Positions 38,054 through 46,512 are shown, numbered from the stretch's first letter. The stretch is DNA of 64,000 nucleotides from Streptomyces sp. CB00316 (GCF_001905595.1 NZ_LIXI01000001.1:62001-126000), one strand, 5' to 3'. Program-made: numbers and translations. The notes: generated by a model from the letters alone, not told the origin.

Positions 38054-39661
38054 ATGACCGCCCCCGAACAGCGTGACGGCACCGATGCCGCGCGCCCCGC
38101 GCCGACCGATCTGCCGCACGACCTGCCGGGCGGTCCCACCGACCCGGCGACCGGACTGCCGACGGACCTCCCCACCGACCTGAAGACCGGCATACCCGGG
38201 GACCTGCGGCCGGGGATGCCGGACGCGCTGCCCGACGATCTCACCGCGGCGGTCACCGCGGCGGCCACGGAGGGGGTGCTCGGGCGCACCTTCCGGGCGC
38301 TCAGCATCGGCATCGTCTCCGTGGTGTTCCTCATCGCGTTCGAGGCGACGGCGGTCGGTACGGCGATGCCGGTCGCCGCCCGGGAGCTGCACGGCATCCC
38401 GCTCTACGCGTTCGCCTTCTCCGCGTACTTCACCACCAGCCTCTTCGCCATGGTTCTCTCCGGCCAGTGGGCCGACCGGCGCGGACCGCTCCAGCCGCTC
38501 GCCACCGGGATCACCGCCTTCGGCGCGGGGCTGTTGCTCTCCGGGGCGGCGGGCTCCATGTGGGTCTTCATCGCGGGCCGGGCGGTCCAGGGGCTCGGCG
38601 GCGGGCTGGTGATCGTCGCCCTGTACGTGGTCATCGGGCGGGCCTACCCCGAACGCATCCGGCCCGCGATCATGGCCGCCTTCGCCGCGAGCTGGGTGAT
38701 CCCGTCCGTGGTCGGGCCGCTGGCCGCCGGAACGGTGACCGAGCACCTCGGCTGGCGCTGGGTCTTCGTCGGCATCCCCGCCCTGATCGTGATCCCGCTG
38801 GCCCTGGCCCTCCCCGCGATCCGCCGGATGGCCTCGGGCCCGGCGGACCCGGACGCGCCGGCACCGCCGTACGACCGCCGCCGCATCCGCCTCGCGCTGG
38901 GGATCTCGGCGGGGGCCGGGCTGCTCCAGTACGCGGGCCAGGAGCTGAACTGGCTGGCCGTCCTGCCGGCCGCCGCGGGCGTCGCGCTGCTGGTGCCCGC
39001 CGTACGGGGCCTGCTGCCCACCGGGACCGTACGGGCGGCGCGCGGGCTGCCGTCGGTGATCCTGCTGCGCGGGGTGGCGGCCGGATCGTTCATCGCCGCG
39101 GAGTCCTTCGTACCGCTGATGCTGGTCACCCAGCGCGGCCTGTCCCCGACCATGGCGGGCCTCTCCCTGGCGGTGGGCGGCGCGACCTGGGCGCTCGGCT
39201 CGTACGTCCAGTCCCGGCCGCGCCTGGAGCCGTTCCGGGAGCGGCTGATGGTGAGCGGGATGGTGCTGGTGGCGGCGTCCATCGCCGTCGCCCCCACCGT
39301 GCTGATCCCCGCCGTCCCGGTCTGGATCGTCGCCGTGGCCTGGGCCTTCGGCTGCTTCGGCATGGGCATGGTGATCGCCTCCACCAGCGTGCTCCTGCTG
39401 AAGTTGTCGGCCCCCGAGGAGGCCGGCTCCAACTCCGCCGCCCTCCAGATCTCCGACGGCCTCTCCAACGTCCTGCTCCTGGCCATCGGCGGCGCCGCCT
39501 TCGCGGCCCTCGGCGGCGAGGCCCTGGGTGCGGCGGCCCACGGCACGGTGGCCGGGGCGGCCACGGGCTCGCACCCGGCGGCCTTCGCGGCGGTGTTCGT
39601 GCCGATGGCGGTGGTGGCCGTGGTCGGGGCTTGGGTGGCTACGCGGGTGCGGGAGAAGTAG
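38054..39661 (+). CDS. MFS transporter (EmrB/QacA-like)
   Basis: This 535-residue proton-driven exporter of the major facilitator superfamily begins with an unusual soluble leader (about 1-75) of repeating Leu-Pro/Thr-Asp units (GLPTDLPTDL, GIPGDLRPGMPDALPDDL). About 12-14 helices follow. Motif A is GQWADRRGPLQPL. Drug-proton antiporter flavour is visible in AVGTAMPVAARELHG and GRAVQGLGGGLV. The substrate is unknown. It is followed closely by a toxin-antitoxin pair. Confidence 0.88.
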   Translation: MTAPEQRDGTDAARPAPTDLPHDLPGGPTDPATGLPTDLPTDLKTGIPGDLRPGMPDALPDDLTAAVTAAATEGVLGRTFRALSIGIVSVVFLIAFEATAVGTAMPVAARELHGIPLYAFAFSAYFTTSLFAMVLSGQWADRRGPLQPLATGITAFGAGLLLSGAAGSMWVFIAGRAVQGLGGGLVIVALYVVIGRAYPERIRPAIMAAFAASWVIPSVVGPLAAGTVTEHLGWRWVFVGIPALIVIPLALALPAIRRMASGPADPDAPAPPYDRRRIRLALGISAGAGLLQYAGQELNWLAVLPAAAGVALLVPAVRGLLPTGTVRAARGLPSVILLRGVAAGSFIAAESFVPLMLVTQRGLSPTMAGLSLAVGGATWALGSYVQSRPRLEPFRERLMVSGMVLVAASIAVAPTVLIPAVPVWIVAVAWAFGCFGMGMVIASTSVLLLKLSAPEEAGSNSAALQISDGLSNVLLLAIGGAAFAALGGEALGAAAHGTVAGAATGSHPAAFAAVFVPMAVVAVVGAWVATRVREK

Positions 39662-39664
39662 GCA

Positions 39665-39700
39665 GTACCATTCTGGCCCCATGCGGTGGTACCGTTCTGG
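39665..39700 (+). promoter_or_regulatory. direct repeats GTACCRTTCTGG at the antitoxin promoter
   Basis: GTACCATTCTGG (39665-39676) recurs as GTACCGTTCTGG (39689-39700), 24 bp apart. The second copy contains the -10 TACCGT (39690-39695), 6 nt before the antitoxin ATG. A repeat over the promoter of a toxin-antitoxin operon is the usual place for antitoxin binding. Confidence 0.6.
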
Positions 39701-39701
39701 T

Positions 39702-39902
39702 ATGGCTATGAACCTGCGTCTCCGCGACGACCAGACCGAGGCCCTCAAGCAGCGTGCCGAACAGGAGGGCACCAGCATGCACGCCATACTGCTGAAGGCC
39801 GTGGACGACTACCTCGCCAGAACGGCGCAGCAGGCCATCGTCCGCAAGACGGCGAAGGAGCAGGCGGCCAAGTGGGGTGAGCTGATGGAGCGGCTGAAGT
39901 GA
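39702..39902 (+). CDS. antitoxin (ribbon-helix-helix type)
   Basis: This 66-residue protein with MNLRLRDDQTEALKQRAEQE and LKAVDDYLA resembles ribbon-helix-helix DNA-binding antitoxins (the strand NLRLRD plus two helices). Its acidic/basic C-terminus (VRKTAKEQAAKWGELMERLK) would wrap the toxin. The start ATG at 39702 follows the -10 by 6 nt; a second ATG two codons later is possible. The stop overlaps the toxin start (GTGA), so both are made together. Confidence 0.85.
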   Translation: MAMNLRLRDDQTEALKQRAEQEGTSMHAILLKAVDDYLARTAQQAIVRKTAKEQAAKWGELMERLK

Positions 39903-40288
39903 GCTGCGTCTTTCTGAGCTCCGAGGACGTTCTGGTGATCGCCGAGCACGCCTGCGACGACATGCAGGTCGTCGTCCGGGATGCCGGCCTGCTGGAGTCG
40001 GCGGTCCATCGTCCTTCGGCCGCCATGTTCGGCGAGGAGGCCTATCCCGATCTGATCGACAAGGCGGCGGCGCTCCTCCAGTCCCTGGCGGTCAACCGCC
40101 CCTTCTTCGACGGCAACAAGCGCACGGCCTGGCTCTCCTGCGTCACCTTCCTGGCCATGAACGGCGTCGACCTGCGCCCGGACATCGACGCGGCGGAACG
40201 GCTGGTCATCGACGTCGCCACGGGTGAGACGGACGAGATCAAGGCGATCTCCCAGGGGCAACGGGCCTTGGTCGTCGACGAGATGTGA
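39899..40288 (+). CDS. Doc-like (Fic fold) toxin with altered active-site His
   Basis: This 129-residue protein is of the death-on-curing/Fic family. The core motif reads NRPFFDGNKRTAW (66-78). Family proteins have H-x-F-x-D/N-G-N-K-R, where the His is needed for nucleotidyl or phosphate transfer (Doc inactivates EF-Tu). Here Arg67 stands at the His position. The rest of the loop (D, G, N, K, R) is intact. The GTG start overlaps the antitoxin stop. The toxin may have lost or changed its activity. Confidence 0.85.
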   Translation: MSCVFLSSEDVLVIAEHACDDMQVVVRDAGLLESAVHRPSAAMFGEEAYPDLIDKAAALLQSLAVNRPFFDGNKRTAWLSCVTFLAMNGVDLRPDIDAAERLVIDVATGETDEIKAISQGQRALVVDEM

Positions 40289-40444
40289 GCACGGTCTCGT
40301 CGGCCGTCGGCGCGGCTCGTTCGTACCGGGTTTCAACCGGGCCCCCGGTAGGGTGGCCCGGTTGTCGTATCGCGGGCCCGGGCCTTCGGGCCGGGTGCGG
40401 TAGCGGCAGCGACCCACGTACCCGAGCGCCCCGAACCGGAGACC

Positions 40445-42229
40445 GTGACTACTACCACCGCCTCCCACCACCTCTCACCCGCCTTTCCCGGCCGCGCCCC
40501 CTGGGGCACCGCCGGCAAGCTGCGAGCCTGGCAGCAGGGGGCCATGGAGAGGTACATCCAGGAGCAGCCGCGCGACTTCCTCGCCGTCGCGACGCCCGGC
40601 GCGGGCAAGACCACGTTCGCGCTGACCCTCGCGTCGTGGCTGCTGCACCACCATGTCGTCCAGCAGATCACCGTGGTCGCCCCGACCGAGCACCTCAAGA
40701 AGCAGTGGGCGGAGGCGGCCGCCCGGATAGGGATCAAACTCGACCCGGAGTACAGCGCCGGTCCGCTGAGCAAGGAGTACCACGGCGTCGCCGTCACCTA
40801 CGCGGGTGTCGGCGTCCGTCCGATGCTGCACCGCAACCGCTGCGAGCAGCGCAAGACGCTCGTGATCCTCGACGAGATCCACCACGCCGGTGACTCGAAG
40901 TCCTGGGGCGAGGCCTGCCAGGAGGCATTCGACCCGGCGACCCGGCGGCTCGCGCTGACCGGTACGCCGTTCCGGTCGGACACCAACCCGATCCCCTTCG
41001 TCCAGTACGAGGAGGGGAACGACGGCATCCGCCGCTCCTCCGCCGACTACACCTACGGCTACGGCAACGCGCTCGCCGACGGCGTCGTCCGGCCCGTGAT
41101 CTTCCTCAGCTACAGCGGCAACATGCGCTGGCGCACCAAGGCAGGCGACGAGATCGCGGCCCGGCTCGGCGAGCCGATGACCAAGGACGCCATCGGCCAG
41201 GCCTGGCGTACCGCGCTCGCGCCCACCGGCGAGTGGATCCCCAACGTGCTGAGCGCCGCCGACAAGCGGCTCACCGAGGTCCGCAAGGGCATCCCCGACG
41301 CGGGCGGGCTCGTCATCGCCACGGACCAGGACTCGGCACGCGCGTACGCCAAGATCCTGAAGAAGGTCACCGGCGAGACCCCGACGGTCGTCCTCTCCGA
41401 CGAGAAGGCGGCCTCGAAGAAGATCGACAAGTTCAGCGCGGACGAGTCGCGCTGGATGGTCGCGGTGCGGATGGTGTCCGAGGGCGTCGATGTGCCGCGC
41501 CTCGCCGTCGGTGTGTACGCCACCACCATCTCGACGCCCCTCTTCTTCGCCCAGGCCGTCGGCCGCTTCGTGCGCTCCCGTAGGCGCGGTGAGACGGCCT
41601 CCGTCTTCGTACCGACGATCCCGATGCTCCTCGACTTCGCCAACGAGATGGAGGTCGAGCGGGACCACGTCCTCGACAAGCCGAAGAAGGGCAGCGACGA
41701 GGAGAACCCGTTCGCGGAGGAGGACCAGCTCCTCGCCGACGCCGAGCGGCTGGAGGACGAGGAGACCGAGGAGCAACTGCCCTTCGAGGCGCTGGAGTCC
41801 GACGCGGTCTTCGACCGGGTGCTGTACGACGGCGCCGAGTTCGGCATGCAGGCCCACCCCGGCTCCGAGGAGGAGCAGGACTACCTCGGCATCCCCGGTC
41901 TCCTGGAGCCGGACCAGGTGCAGCTCCTCCTCCAGAAGCGCCAGAGCCGCCAGATCGCACACAGCCGCCAGAAGCCGGCCGAGGAGGCCGATCTCCTGGA
42001 GAAGCCCGCCGAGGCGCGGCCCGTCGTCACCCACAAGCAGCTGCTGAGCCTGCGCAAGCAGCTCAACACGATGGTCTCCGCCTACACCCACCAGAGCGGC
42101 AAGCCCCACGGCGTGCTCCACAACGAACTGCGCCGCGTCTGCGGCGGCCCCCCGACCGCCGAGGCGACCGCCCACCAGATCCAGCAGCGGATCGCCAAGG
42201 TCCAGGAGTGGGCCACCCGCATGACGTGA
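40445..42229 (+). CDS. SF2 DEAD/DEAH-box helicase
   Basis: This 594-residue superfamily 2 helicase has motif I ATPGAGKTT at about 49-57, motif Ia VVAPTEHLKKQW, motif II (DEAH-like) LDEIHHA near 143, motif III LTGTPFR near 176, motif V-VI SEGVDVPRLAVGV and QAVGRFVRSRR near 350-380. A long acidic C-terminal region (about 410-470: ERLEDEETEEQLPFEALE) follows and is not part of the core. The family includes restriction and repair helicases; the role here is unknown. GTG start. No methylase or nuclease is adjacent. Confidence 0.88.
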   Translation: MTTTTASHHLSPAFPGRAPWGTAGKLRAWQQGAMERYIQEQPRDFLAVATPGAGKTTFALTLASWLLHHHVVQQITVVAPTEHLKKQWAEAAARIGIKLDPEYSAGPLSKEYHGVAVTYAGVGVRPMLHRNRCEQRKTLVILDEIHHAGDSKSWGEACQEAFDPATRRLALTGTPFRSDTNPIPFVQYEEGNDGIRRSSADYTYGYGNALADGVVRPVIFLSYSGNMRWRTKAGDEIAARLGEPMTKDAIGQAWRTALAPTGEWIPNVLSAADKRLTEVRKGIPDAGGLVIATDQDSARAYAKILKKVTGETPTVVLSDEKAASKKIDKFSADESRWMVAVRMVSEGVDVPRLAVGVYATTISTPLFFAQAVGRFVRSRRRGETASVFVPTIPMLLDFANEMEVERDHVLDKPKKGSDEENPFAEEDQLLADAERLEDEETEEQLPFEALESDAVFDRVLYDGAEFGMQAHPGSEEEQDYLGIPGLLEPDQVQLLLQKRQSRQIAHSRQKPAEEADLLEKPAEARPVVTHKQLLSLRKQLNTMVSAYTHQSGKPHGVLHNELRRVCGGPPTAEATAHQIQQRIAKVQEWATRMT

Positions 42230-42248
42230 CGGGCGCCGTACTGCACCT

Positions 42249-42289
42249 GCGTGCGGCTCGTTCCGGTCCGTCCGGGGCGGGCCGCACGC
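42249..42289 (+). terminator. hairpin after the helicase gene
   Basis: GCGTGCGGC and GCCGCACGC pair (9 bp) around a 23-nt loop just after the helicase stop. Confidence 0.5.
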
Positions 42290-42549
42290 CCGTTTCCGGC
42301 CACCCGGAACCACCTGGCCGGAAAATTGTGCAGGCTTCAATTTCACGGTGGGTTAACGCCAGTTCACATGAGGTGCACGAAGGGTCACGATCACGTCTGT
42401 CCTCCTGGACGCGCGTAGATGTTCGCGTTTCGGACGCCACCGCGTTGACCGGCGGTTATGTCGTACGGTCGGGGCTCCGCCCGGCGAAGCGCCCGGATTC
42501 TGGACGAGGGCTTCCGCTGAGCGGACTGGCTCGCTACTGTCCCCGCCAT
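42290..42549 (+). promoter_or_regulatory. intergenic region upstream of the IclR gene
   Basis: This stretch contains AT-richer segments (GGAAAATTGTGCAGG, TCAATTTCACGGTGGGTTAACG), a TTGACC at about 42446 and TACGGT near 42473 (spacing only 13). TACTGT at 42535-42540 lies 9 nt before the small ORF. No gene is supported between 42290 and 42549. Confidence 0.3.
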
Positions 42550-42696
42550 ATGAACGCCCCGTGGCAGAGCCGCCGCGGAGCGCAGCCGGTGCCTTGGCCA
42601 GACCGGCGGCCTCTCCGTGCGTCGCCGCTGGGACCGGCGTCGCAACCGCCGGAGCAGGGCCGTCGTCGCTCACCCGAAGAGGAGAGGGCGTCGTGA
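42550..42696 (+). CDS. possible 48-codon leader peptide coupled to IclR regulator
   Basis: ATG 42550 opens a 48-residue Arg/Pro-rich frame (MNAPWQSRRGAQPVPW...SPEEERAS) whose TGA overlaps the GTG start of the IclR gene (GTGA). TACTGT lies 9 nt upstream. The IclR gene has its own ribosome-binding site (GAGGAGAGGG) inside this frame, so coupling is optional. Composition is Arg/Pro-heavy, so it may be non-coding. Confidence 0.3.
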   Translation: MNAPWQSRRGAQPVPWPDRRPLRASPLGPASQPPEQGRRRSPEEERAS

Positions 42697-43337
42697 CAGC
42701 GGAGACTTCCCAGACGCTCGACCGAGGACTGCGGGTCCTCAAACTGCTCGCCGATACCGACCACGGCCTGACCGTCACCGAGTTGTCCAACAAACTCGGC
42801 GTCAACCGGACCGTCGTCTACCGGCTGCTCGCCACCCTGGAGCAGCACGCCCTGGTCCGTCGTGATCTGGGCGGCCGCGCCCGGGTCGGACTGGGTGTGC
42901 TGCGCCTGGGCCGTCAGGTGCACCCCCTCGTCCGGGAGGCCGCGCTGCCCGCGCTGCGCTCCCTGGCCGAGGACATAGGGGCCACCGCCCACCTCACGCT
43001 CGTCGACGGCAGCGACGCCCTCGCGGTCGCCGTCGTGGAGCCGACCTGGACCGACTACCACGTGGCCTACCGGGCGGGTTTCCGGCACCCGCTGGACCGC
43101 GGTGCCGCCGGGCGGGCCATCCTCTCCGCCCGCCAGCACACCACGACCGGACACCCCGGCTACACCCTCACCCACGGTGAGCTCGAAGCCGGTGCCAGCG
43201 GGGCGGCCGCGCCGCTGGTCGGGGTGTCGGGGGTGGAGGGGAGCGTCGGCGTGGTCATGCTCGCCGACGCCGTACCGGAACGGGTCGGGCCCCGGGTGCT
43301 CGACGCCGCCCGGGAAGTGGCGGACGCCCTGCGGTAG
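42693..43337 (+). CDS. IclR-family transcriptional regulator
   Basis: This 214-residue regulator has the N-terminal winged helix (LDRGLRVLKLLADTDHGLTV, TELSNKLGVNRTVVYRLLAT) at about 8-60 and a GAF-like effector domain with HPLDRGAAGRAILSA and VGVSGVEGSVGVVMLAD. It is slightly shorter than typical IclR (about 250), the effector domain being trimmed. The GTG at 42693 has a strong GAGGAGAGGG 4-10 nt upstream. Ligand and targets are unknown. Confidence 0.9.
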   Translation: MTAETSQTLDRGLRVLKLLADTDHGLTVTELSNKLGVNRTVVYRLLATLEQHALVRRDLGGRARVGLGVLRLGRQVHPLVREAALPALRSLAEDIGATAHLTLVDGSDALAVAVVEPTWTDYHVAYRAGFRHPLDRGAAGRAILSARQHTTTGHPGYTLTHGELEAGASGAAAPLVGVSGVEGSVGVVMLADAVPERVGPRVLDAAREVADALR

Positions 43338-43416
43338 CGCCTCGCGCGGCGGCGCCCCCGCGTCAGTGGGGCGGCGGGGGCGTACGCCTGGCGCGTTCCC
43401 GCTCCCGCGCGGCGGT

Positions 43417-43422
43417 TAGATT
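43417..43422 (+). promoter_or_regulatory. -10 (TAGATT) of a leaderless Lon-type protease transcript
   Basis: TAGATT ends 6 nt before the GTG at 43429, and no ribosome-binding site is present. Confidence 0.45.
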
Positions 43423-43428
43423 GGACGG

Positions 43429-44217
43429 GTGCTCACTCGTCTCTCGCGCCCCCGCGCGCTCGCCCTCTGCGCGCTGCCCGTCCTCGCCCTCTTCGGTACG
43501 GCGGCCCTCGCGCCGCTGCCGTTCACCGTGGCGCAGCCCGGGGTGACCGCCGATGTGCTCGGCAAGGACCGGGGCAACCCGGTGATCACCATCACCGGCG
43601 CGGAGACCCGGCCCACCGCCGGGCAGCTGCGGATGACCACCATCGTCGCGACCGGGCCCACGGCGGACATCCGGATCGGCAACGTGCTGGACGGCTGGTT
43701 CCGTACGGACCGGGCGGTCATGCCCCGGGACTCCGTCTACCCGACGGGCGGCTCCGAGCAGGAGATCGAGAAGCACAATCTGAACGACATGAAGGAGTCC
43801 CAGAACGTCGCCGTCGACGCGGCCCTGAACCACCTGGACCGCGAGCCCGGCTCCATGCGGGTCACCGTGGACCTCGGCGACATCGGCGGGCCCAGCGCCG
43901 GGCTCTTCCTCTCCCTCGGCATCATCGACAAGCTCGACGGCGACGGCAGGGGCGGCGATCTCACCGGGGGCCGCACCATCGCCGGTACGGGGACGATCAG
44001 CGCGGACGGCAAGGTCGGCGCGGTCGGCGGGGTCTCCATGAAGACCCAGGCCGCCCACCGCGACGGGGCCACCGTCTTCCTCGTCCCGAAGGCCGAGTGC
44101 CGCGAGGCGGAGGCCGAGCGGCCCGACGGGCTGCGGCTGGTCCCCGTCACCACCCTGGGTGGCGCGGTGGACGCGCTCAAGGCGCTGGAGCAGGGCGGGA
44201 AGGTGCCGAGCTGCTGA
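43429..44217 (+). CDS. membrane-anchored Lon-type (S16) protease
   Basis: This 262-residue protein has an N-terminal signal or anchor helix (about 10-30) and, from about 105, a Lon proteolytic domain without an ATPase. The catalytic dyad is seen as Ser156 in GGPSAGLFLSLG and Lys205 in GGVSMKTQAA. Relatives of this type (YlbL-like) usually carry a PDZ domain before the protease part; here the stretch 35-100 is short and a PDZ is not clear. It would act outside the membrane. The final 41 bp overlap the convergent MFS gene. Confidence 0.88.
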   Translation: MLTRLSRPRALALCALPVLALFGTAALAPLPFTVAQPGVTADVLGKDRGNPVITITGAETRPTAGQLRMTTIVATGPTADIRIGNVLDGWFRTDRAVMPRDSVYPTGGSEQEIEKHNLNDMKESQNVAVDAALNHLDREPGSMRVTVDLGDIGGPSAGLFLSLGIIDKLDGDGRGGDLTGGRTIAGTGTISADGKVGAVGGVSMKTQAAHRDGATVFLVPKAECREAEAERPDGLRLVPVTTLGGAVDALKALEQGGKVPSC

Positions 44218-45535
44218 CCTCGGGCGACGGTACGGCGTCTGACCGGCCCGCCTCCGTGGCCCCCGGACCCGCGACGGCTTCCGCCCGGATCGGCTCCCCC
44301 TCCTCCGCCGGTCTTTCCATCGTCCGCCACGACGGGAACACCAGCGGGCTCAGCGTCGCCACGAAGTACACCCCGCCCATCGCCAGCAGCGCCCCGGACG
44401 AGCCCATCCCCTCCACCAGCAGCCCGGCCGCCAGCCCGCCCAGCGGCATCGCGAACTCGCACCCGGCGGTCAGCGCCCCCGAGACCCGGCTGCGCAGCCG
44501 GTCCGGCACCCGCTCGTAGAGCACCGTCGTCAGGATCGGGTTCAGCACCCCGCCCGCGATCCCGCCGAGCAGCATGGTCACCGCCAGCGGCAGCGTCGTC
44601 CCGGTCACCGCGGCGACCAGGAAGCGCGGTGCGCCGCACAGGATCACGCACACCGTGAACACCGCCCGCCGCGAGAAGCGGTGCCCCACCGCCCCGTACA
44701 GCAGCGCGCCCGTCAGTCCGCCCGCCCCGAACAGCGCGGTGAGCAGCCCGATCGCCCTCGCCCCGCCCAGCTCGGCCTCGGCGTGCACCGGGAGCAGGAC
44801 GGCGTTCCAGCCCTGGTCGGTGCCGTTCATGAACATCACCATCACCACGACCGACAGCAGCAGCCGGTTGCCCAGCAAGTGCCCGTAGCCCTCCCGGAGT
44901 TCGGTGCCGTACGTGTGCAGCGAGACGGGCGCCCCGTCCTTGCGCGGCTCGGCCGAGCCCAATCCCCGCACCCCGACGGCGATCAGCAGGGCGGAGAGCC
45001 CGAACGTCGCGGCGTCCAGGAGGAGTACGGTCTGCGAGCCGGCGAAGGCGATGAGCACCCCGGCCAGTGCCGCGCCGACCATCCTGGCCCCGCGCGAGAC
45101 GGCGTCGAAGAGGCTGGCGGCTCGGGGGAGCGTGGTGCCCGCGTGCTCCGCGAGGTCGGGGATGAGCACGTACCGGGCGGTGTTGCCCGGGGTGTGCGCG
45201 AACCCGTTCAGAGCCATCAGCGCGCAGAGCATCCAGAATTCGAGGGCGCCCAGGTGGTGCAGCACCGGGATCGCGGCGATGGCGAGGCCGCACACCGTGT
45301 CCGAGGCGACGGCGACCCGGCGGCGGCCGATCCGGTCGATGAACGGGCCGCCGATCAGCGCGGCGAGAACGATCGGCAGGGTGGCGCAGAAGGCGACGAC
45401 GCCTGCCCGGCCCGCGCTGCCGGTGGTCTCCAGGACGAACCAGGGGACACCGATCAGGGTGAGCGAAGTGCCCGCCGTAGATATGGAGTTGGCCGCGAGC
45501 GTGGCGGCGAGTGGTCTGCGGTGAAGGCGGGGCAT
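44177..45535 (-). CDS. MFS transporter (ArsR-linked)
   Basis: This 452-residue exporter-like member of the major facilitator superfamily has about 12 helices, motif A FIDRIGRRRVAVASD and a Pro/Ser-rich C-terminal tail of about 45 residues. It ends an operon with an ArsR regulator and a small protein, so its expression probably follows the ArsR ligand. The ATG at 45535 starts 27 bp after the small gene. The substrate is unknown. Confidence 0.88.
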   Translation of the reverse strand: MPRLHRRPLAATLAANSISTAGTSLTLIGVPWFVLETTGSAGRAGVVAFCATLPIVLAALIGGPFIDRIGRRRVAVASDTVCGLAIAAIPVLHHLGALEFWMLCALMALNGFAHTPGNTARYVLIPDLAEHAGTTLPRAASLFDAVSRGARMVGAALAGVLIAFAGSQTVLLLDAATFGLSALLIAVGVRGLGSAEPRKDGAPVSLHTYGTELREGYGHLLGNRLLLSVVVMVMFMNGTDQGWNAVLLPVHAEAELGGARAIGLLTALFGAGGLTGALLYGAVGHRFSRRAVFTVCVILCGAPRFLVAAVTGTTLPLAVTMLLGGIAGGVLNPILTTVLYERVPDRLRSRVSGALTAGCEFAMPLGGLAAGLLVEGMGSSGALLAMGGVYFVATLSPLVFPSWRTMERPAEEGEPIRAEAVAGPGATEAGRSDAVPSPEVSSSAPSRPAPAP

Positions 45536-45562
45536 GGCCGTGCTTCCCCCGGAGGCGGTCGG

Positions 45563-45763
45563 CTAGGCGGTACGGAACGTCTGGGCGCAGGTCGTCGTCG
45601 GCCCGCTCCGGGCCAGCCGGAGGCCGACCTCGACCATCGTCCAGCCGATCCGGGTGCGCAGGCGGGTCCGGGGGAGGCGGAACTCCCGTGCAGTGCGCCG
45701 TAGTTCGGCGGCACGGTCGGTGTGCAGGACGAGGTGGATGTCGGCGTGGCTGTCGGCGTGCAT
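45563..45763 (-). CDS. 66-residue hypothetical protein between ArsR and MFS
   Basis: This small basic protein reads MHADSHADIHLVLHTDRAAE, then LRRTAREFRLPRTRLRTRIG and a moderately hydrophobic end. The ATG at 45763 has AAGGGAA 8 nt upstream. An ATG seven codons earlier lacks one. It is co-transcribed with ArsR (41 bp upstream) and the MFS gene (27 bp downstream). Family unknown. Confidence 0.65.
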   Translation of the reverse strand: MHADSHADIHLVLHTDRAAELRRTAREFRLPRTRLRTRIGWTMVEVGLRLARSGPTTTCAQTFRTA

Positions 45764-45804
45764 GAGTAATTCCCTTCGCGTCATCGGCTGTTGGTCTGTG
45801 CTGA

Positions 45805-46434
45805 TCATTCGGACGGACGGGGGAAGGCGTGCAGATGGGTCCGCACGATCGCCGAGCCCTCGGTGCCCTCCGGGACGCGGTCCCGGTAGCTCTCCACGAC
45901 GGCGTGGAGCTTCTCGGACAGCTCCTGCGCCAGCTCGGGAGTGAGGCGGATCTTGAAGTCGCTGATGTCCCAGCTCCGTTGCCACTCCTGCGGCCACTCG
46001 TCCATCGTGCCGAGCCAGGTGTTCATCTCCTGGGCGTGGGTCGTGGCCGTCTCGTGCAGGACGACGTCGATGGCCCCGCGCACCTCCGGGTCGGCGTGCG
46101 TCCGGAAGTCGGCGGTCTCGAACATCGTTCCCTCGTGCACCGCCCGCCACCACCGCTCCCGGCCCTTGCCCAGCTCCGGGGCGTCCTCGACCAGCCCGCT
46201 CTCCGCCAACTGGCGCAGGTGGTAGCTGGTCGCGCCACTGGACTCGCCCAGCCGCTCGCCGAGCCCGGAGGCGGTGGCGGGGCCGAACTCCCGCAGGGCG
46301 TTGAGCAGCCGGATCCGCAGGGGGTGCGCGAGGGTCCGCAGCGTGCGGGCGTTGATGTTGTGGATGTTCCGGCCGCCGGCGGCGGGGACAGGGGCGGATG
46401 CGGGAGCGCGCCGGTCGGTCTCGTTGTCCGTCAT
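45805..46434 (-). CDS. ArsR-family transcriptional regulator
   Basis: This 209-residue regulator has a winged helix (NARTLRTLAHPLRIRLLNAL, ATSYHLRQLAESGLVED) at about 22-95 and a C-terminal helical extension of about 110 residues that is long for ArsR. No Cys metal-binding motif (such as CVC) is present, so a small-molecule ligand is more likely than a metal. The ATG at 46434 follows TACGGT by 6 nt (leaderless) and lies 14 bp from repeated operator half-sites. Confidence 0.88.
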   Translation of the reverse strand: MTDNETDRRAPASAPVPAAGGRNIHNINARTLRTLAHPLRIRLLNALREFGPATASGLGERLGESSGATSYHLRQLAESGLVEDAPELGKGRERWWRAVHEGTMFETADFRTHADPEVRGAIDVVLHETATTHAQEMNTWLGTMDEWPQEWQRSWDISDFKIRLTPELAQELSEKLHAVVESYRDRVPEGTEGSAIVRTHLHAFPRPSE

Positions 46435-46440
46435 GTCTCG

Positions 46441-46446
46441 ACCGTA
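46441..46446 (-). promoter_or_regulatory. -10 (TACGGT) of the ArsR operon
   Basis: On the minus strand TACGGT ends 6 nt before the ArsR ATG at 46434, giving a leaderless transcript. Confidence 0.5.
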
Positions 46447-46448
46447 GA

Positions 46449-46497
46449 CTTGCAAAGAAGACTTTGCAAGGGATTCTTTGCAACGACTCCTTTGTAG
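46449..46497 (-). promoter_or_regulatory. ArsR operator: repeated TTGCAAAG half-sites
   Basis: A perfect palindrome (CTTGCAAAG, 4 nt, CTTTGCAAG; 46449-46470) is followed by a third half-site CTTTGCAA (46476-46483) and a degenerate fourth, CTTTGTAG (46490-46497). They overlie the -35/-10 region of the ArsR operon, a layout expected for autorepression. Confidence 0.75.
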
Positions 46498-46512
46498 GTC
46501 GTCCCGCCCTCC

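Noticed and set aside
40320..40345. GGGTTTCAACCGGG as a promoter operator before the helicase
   Set aside because: The pairing is short and adjacent TAGGGT lacks a spaced -35; too weak to call.
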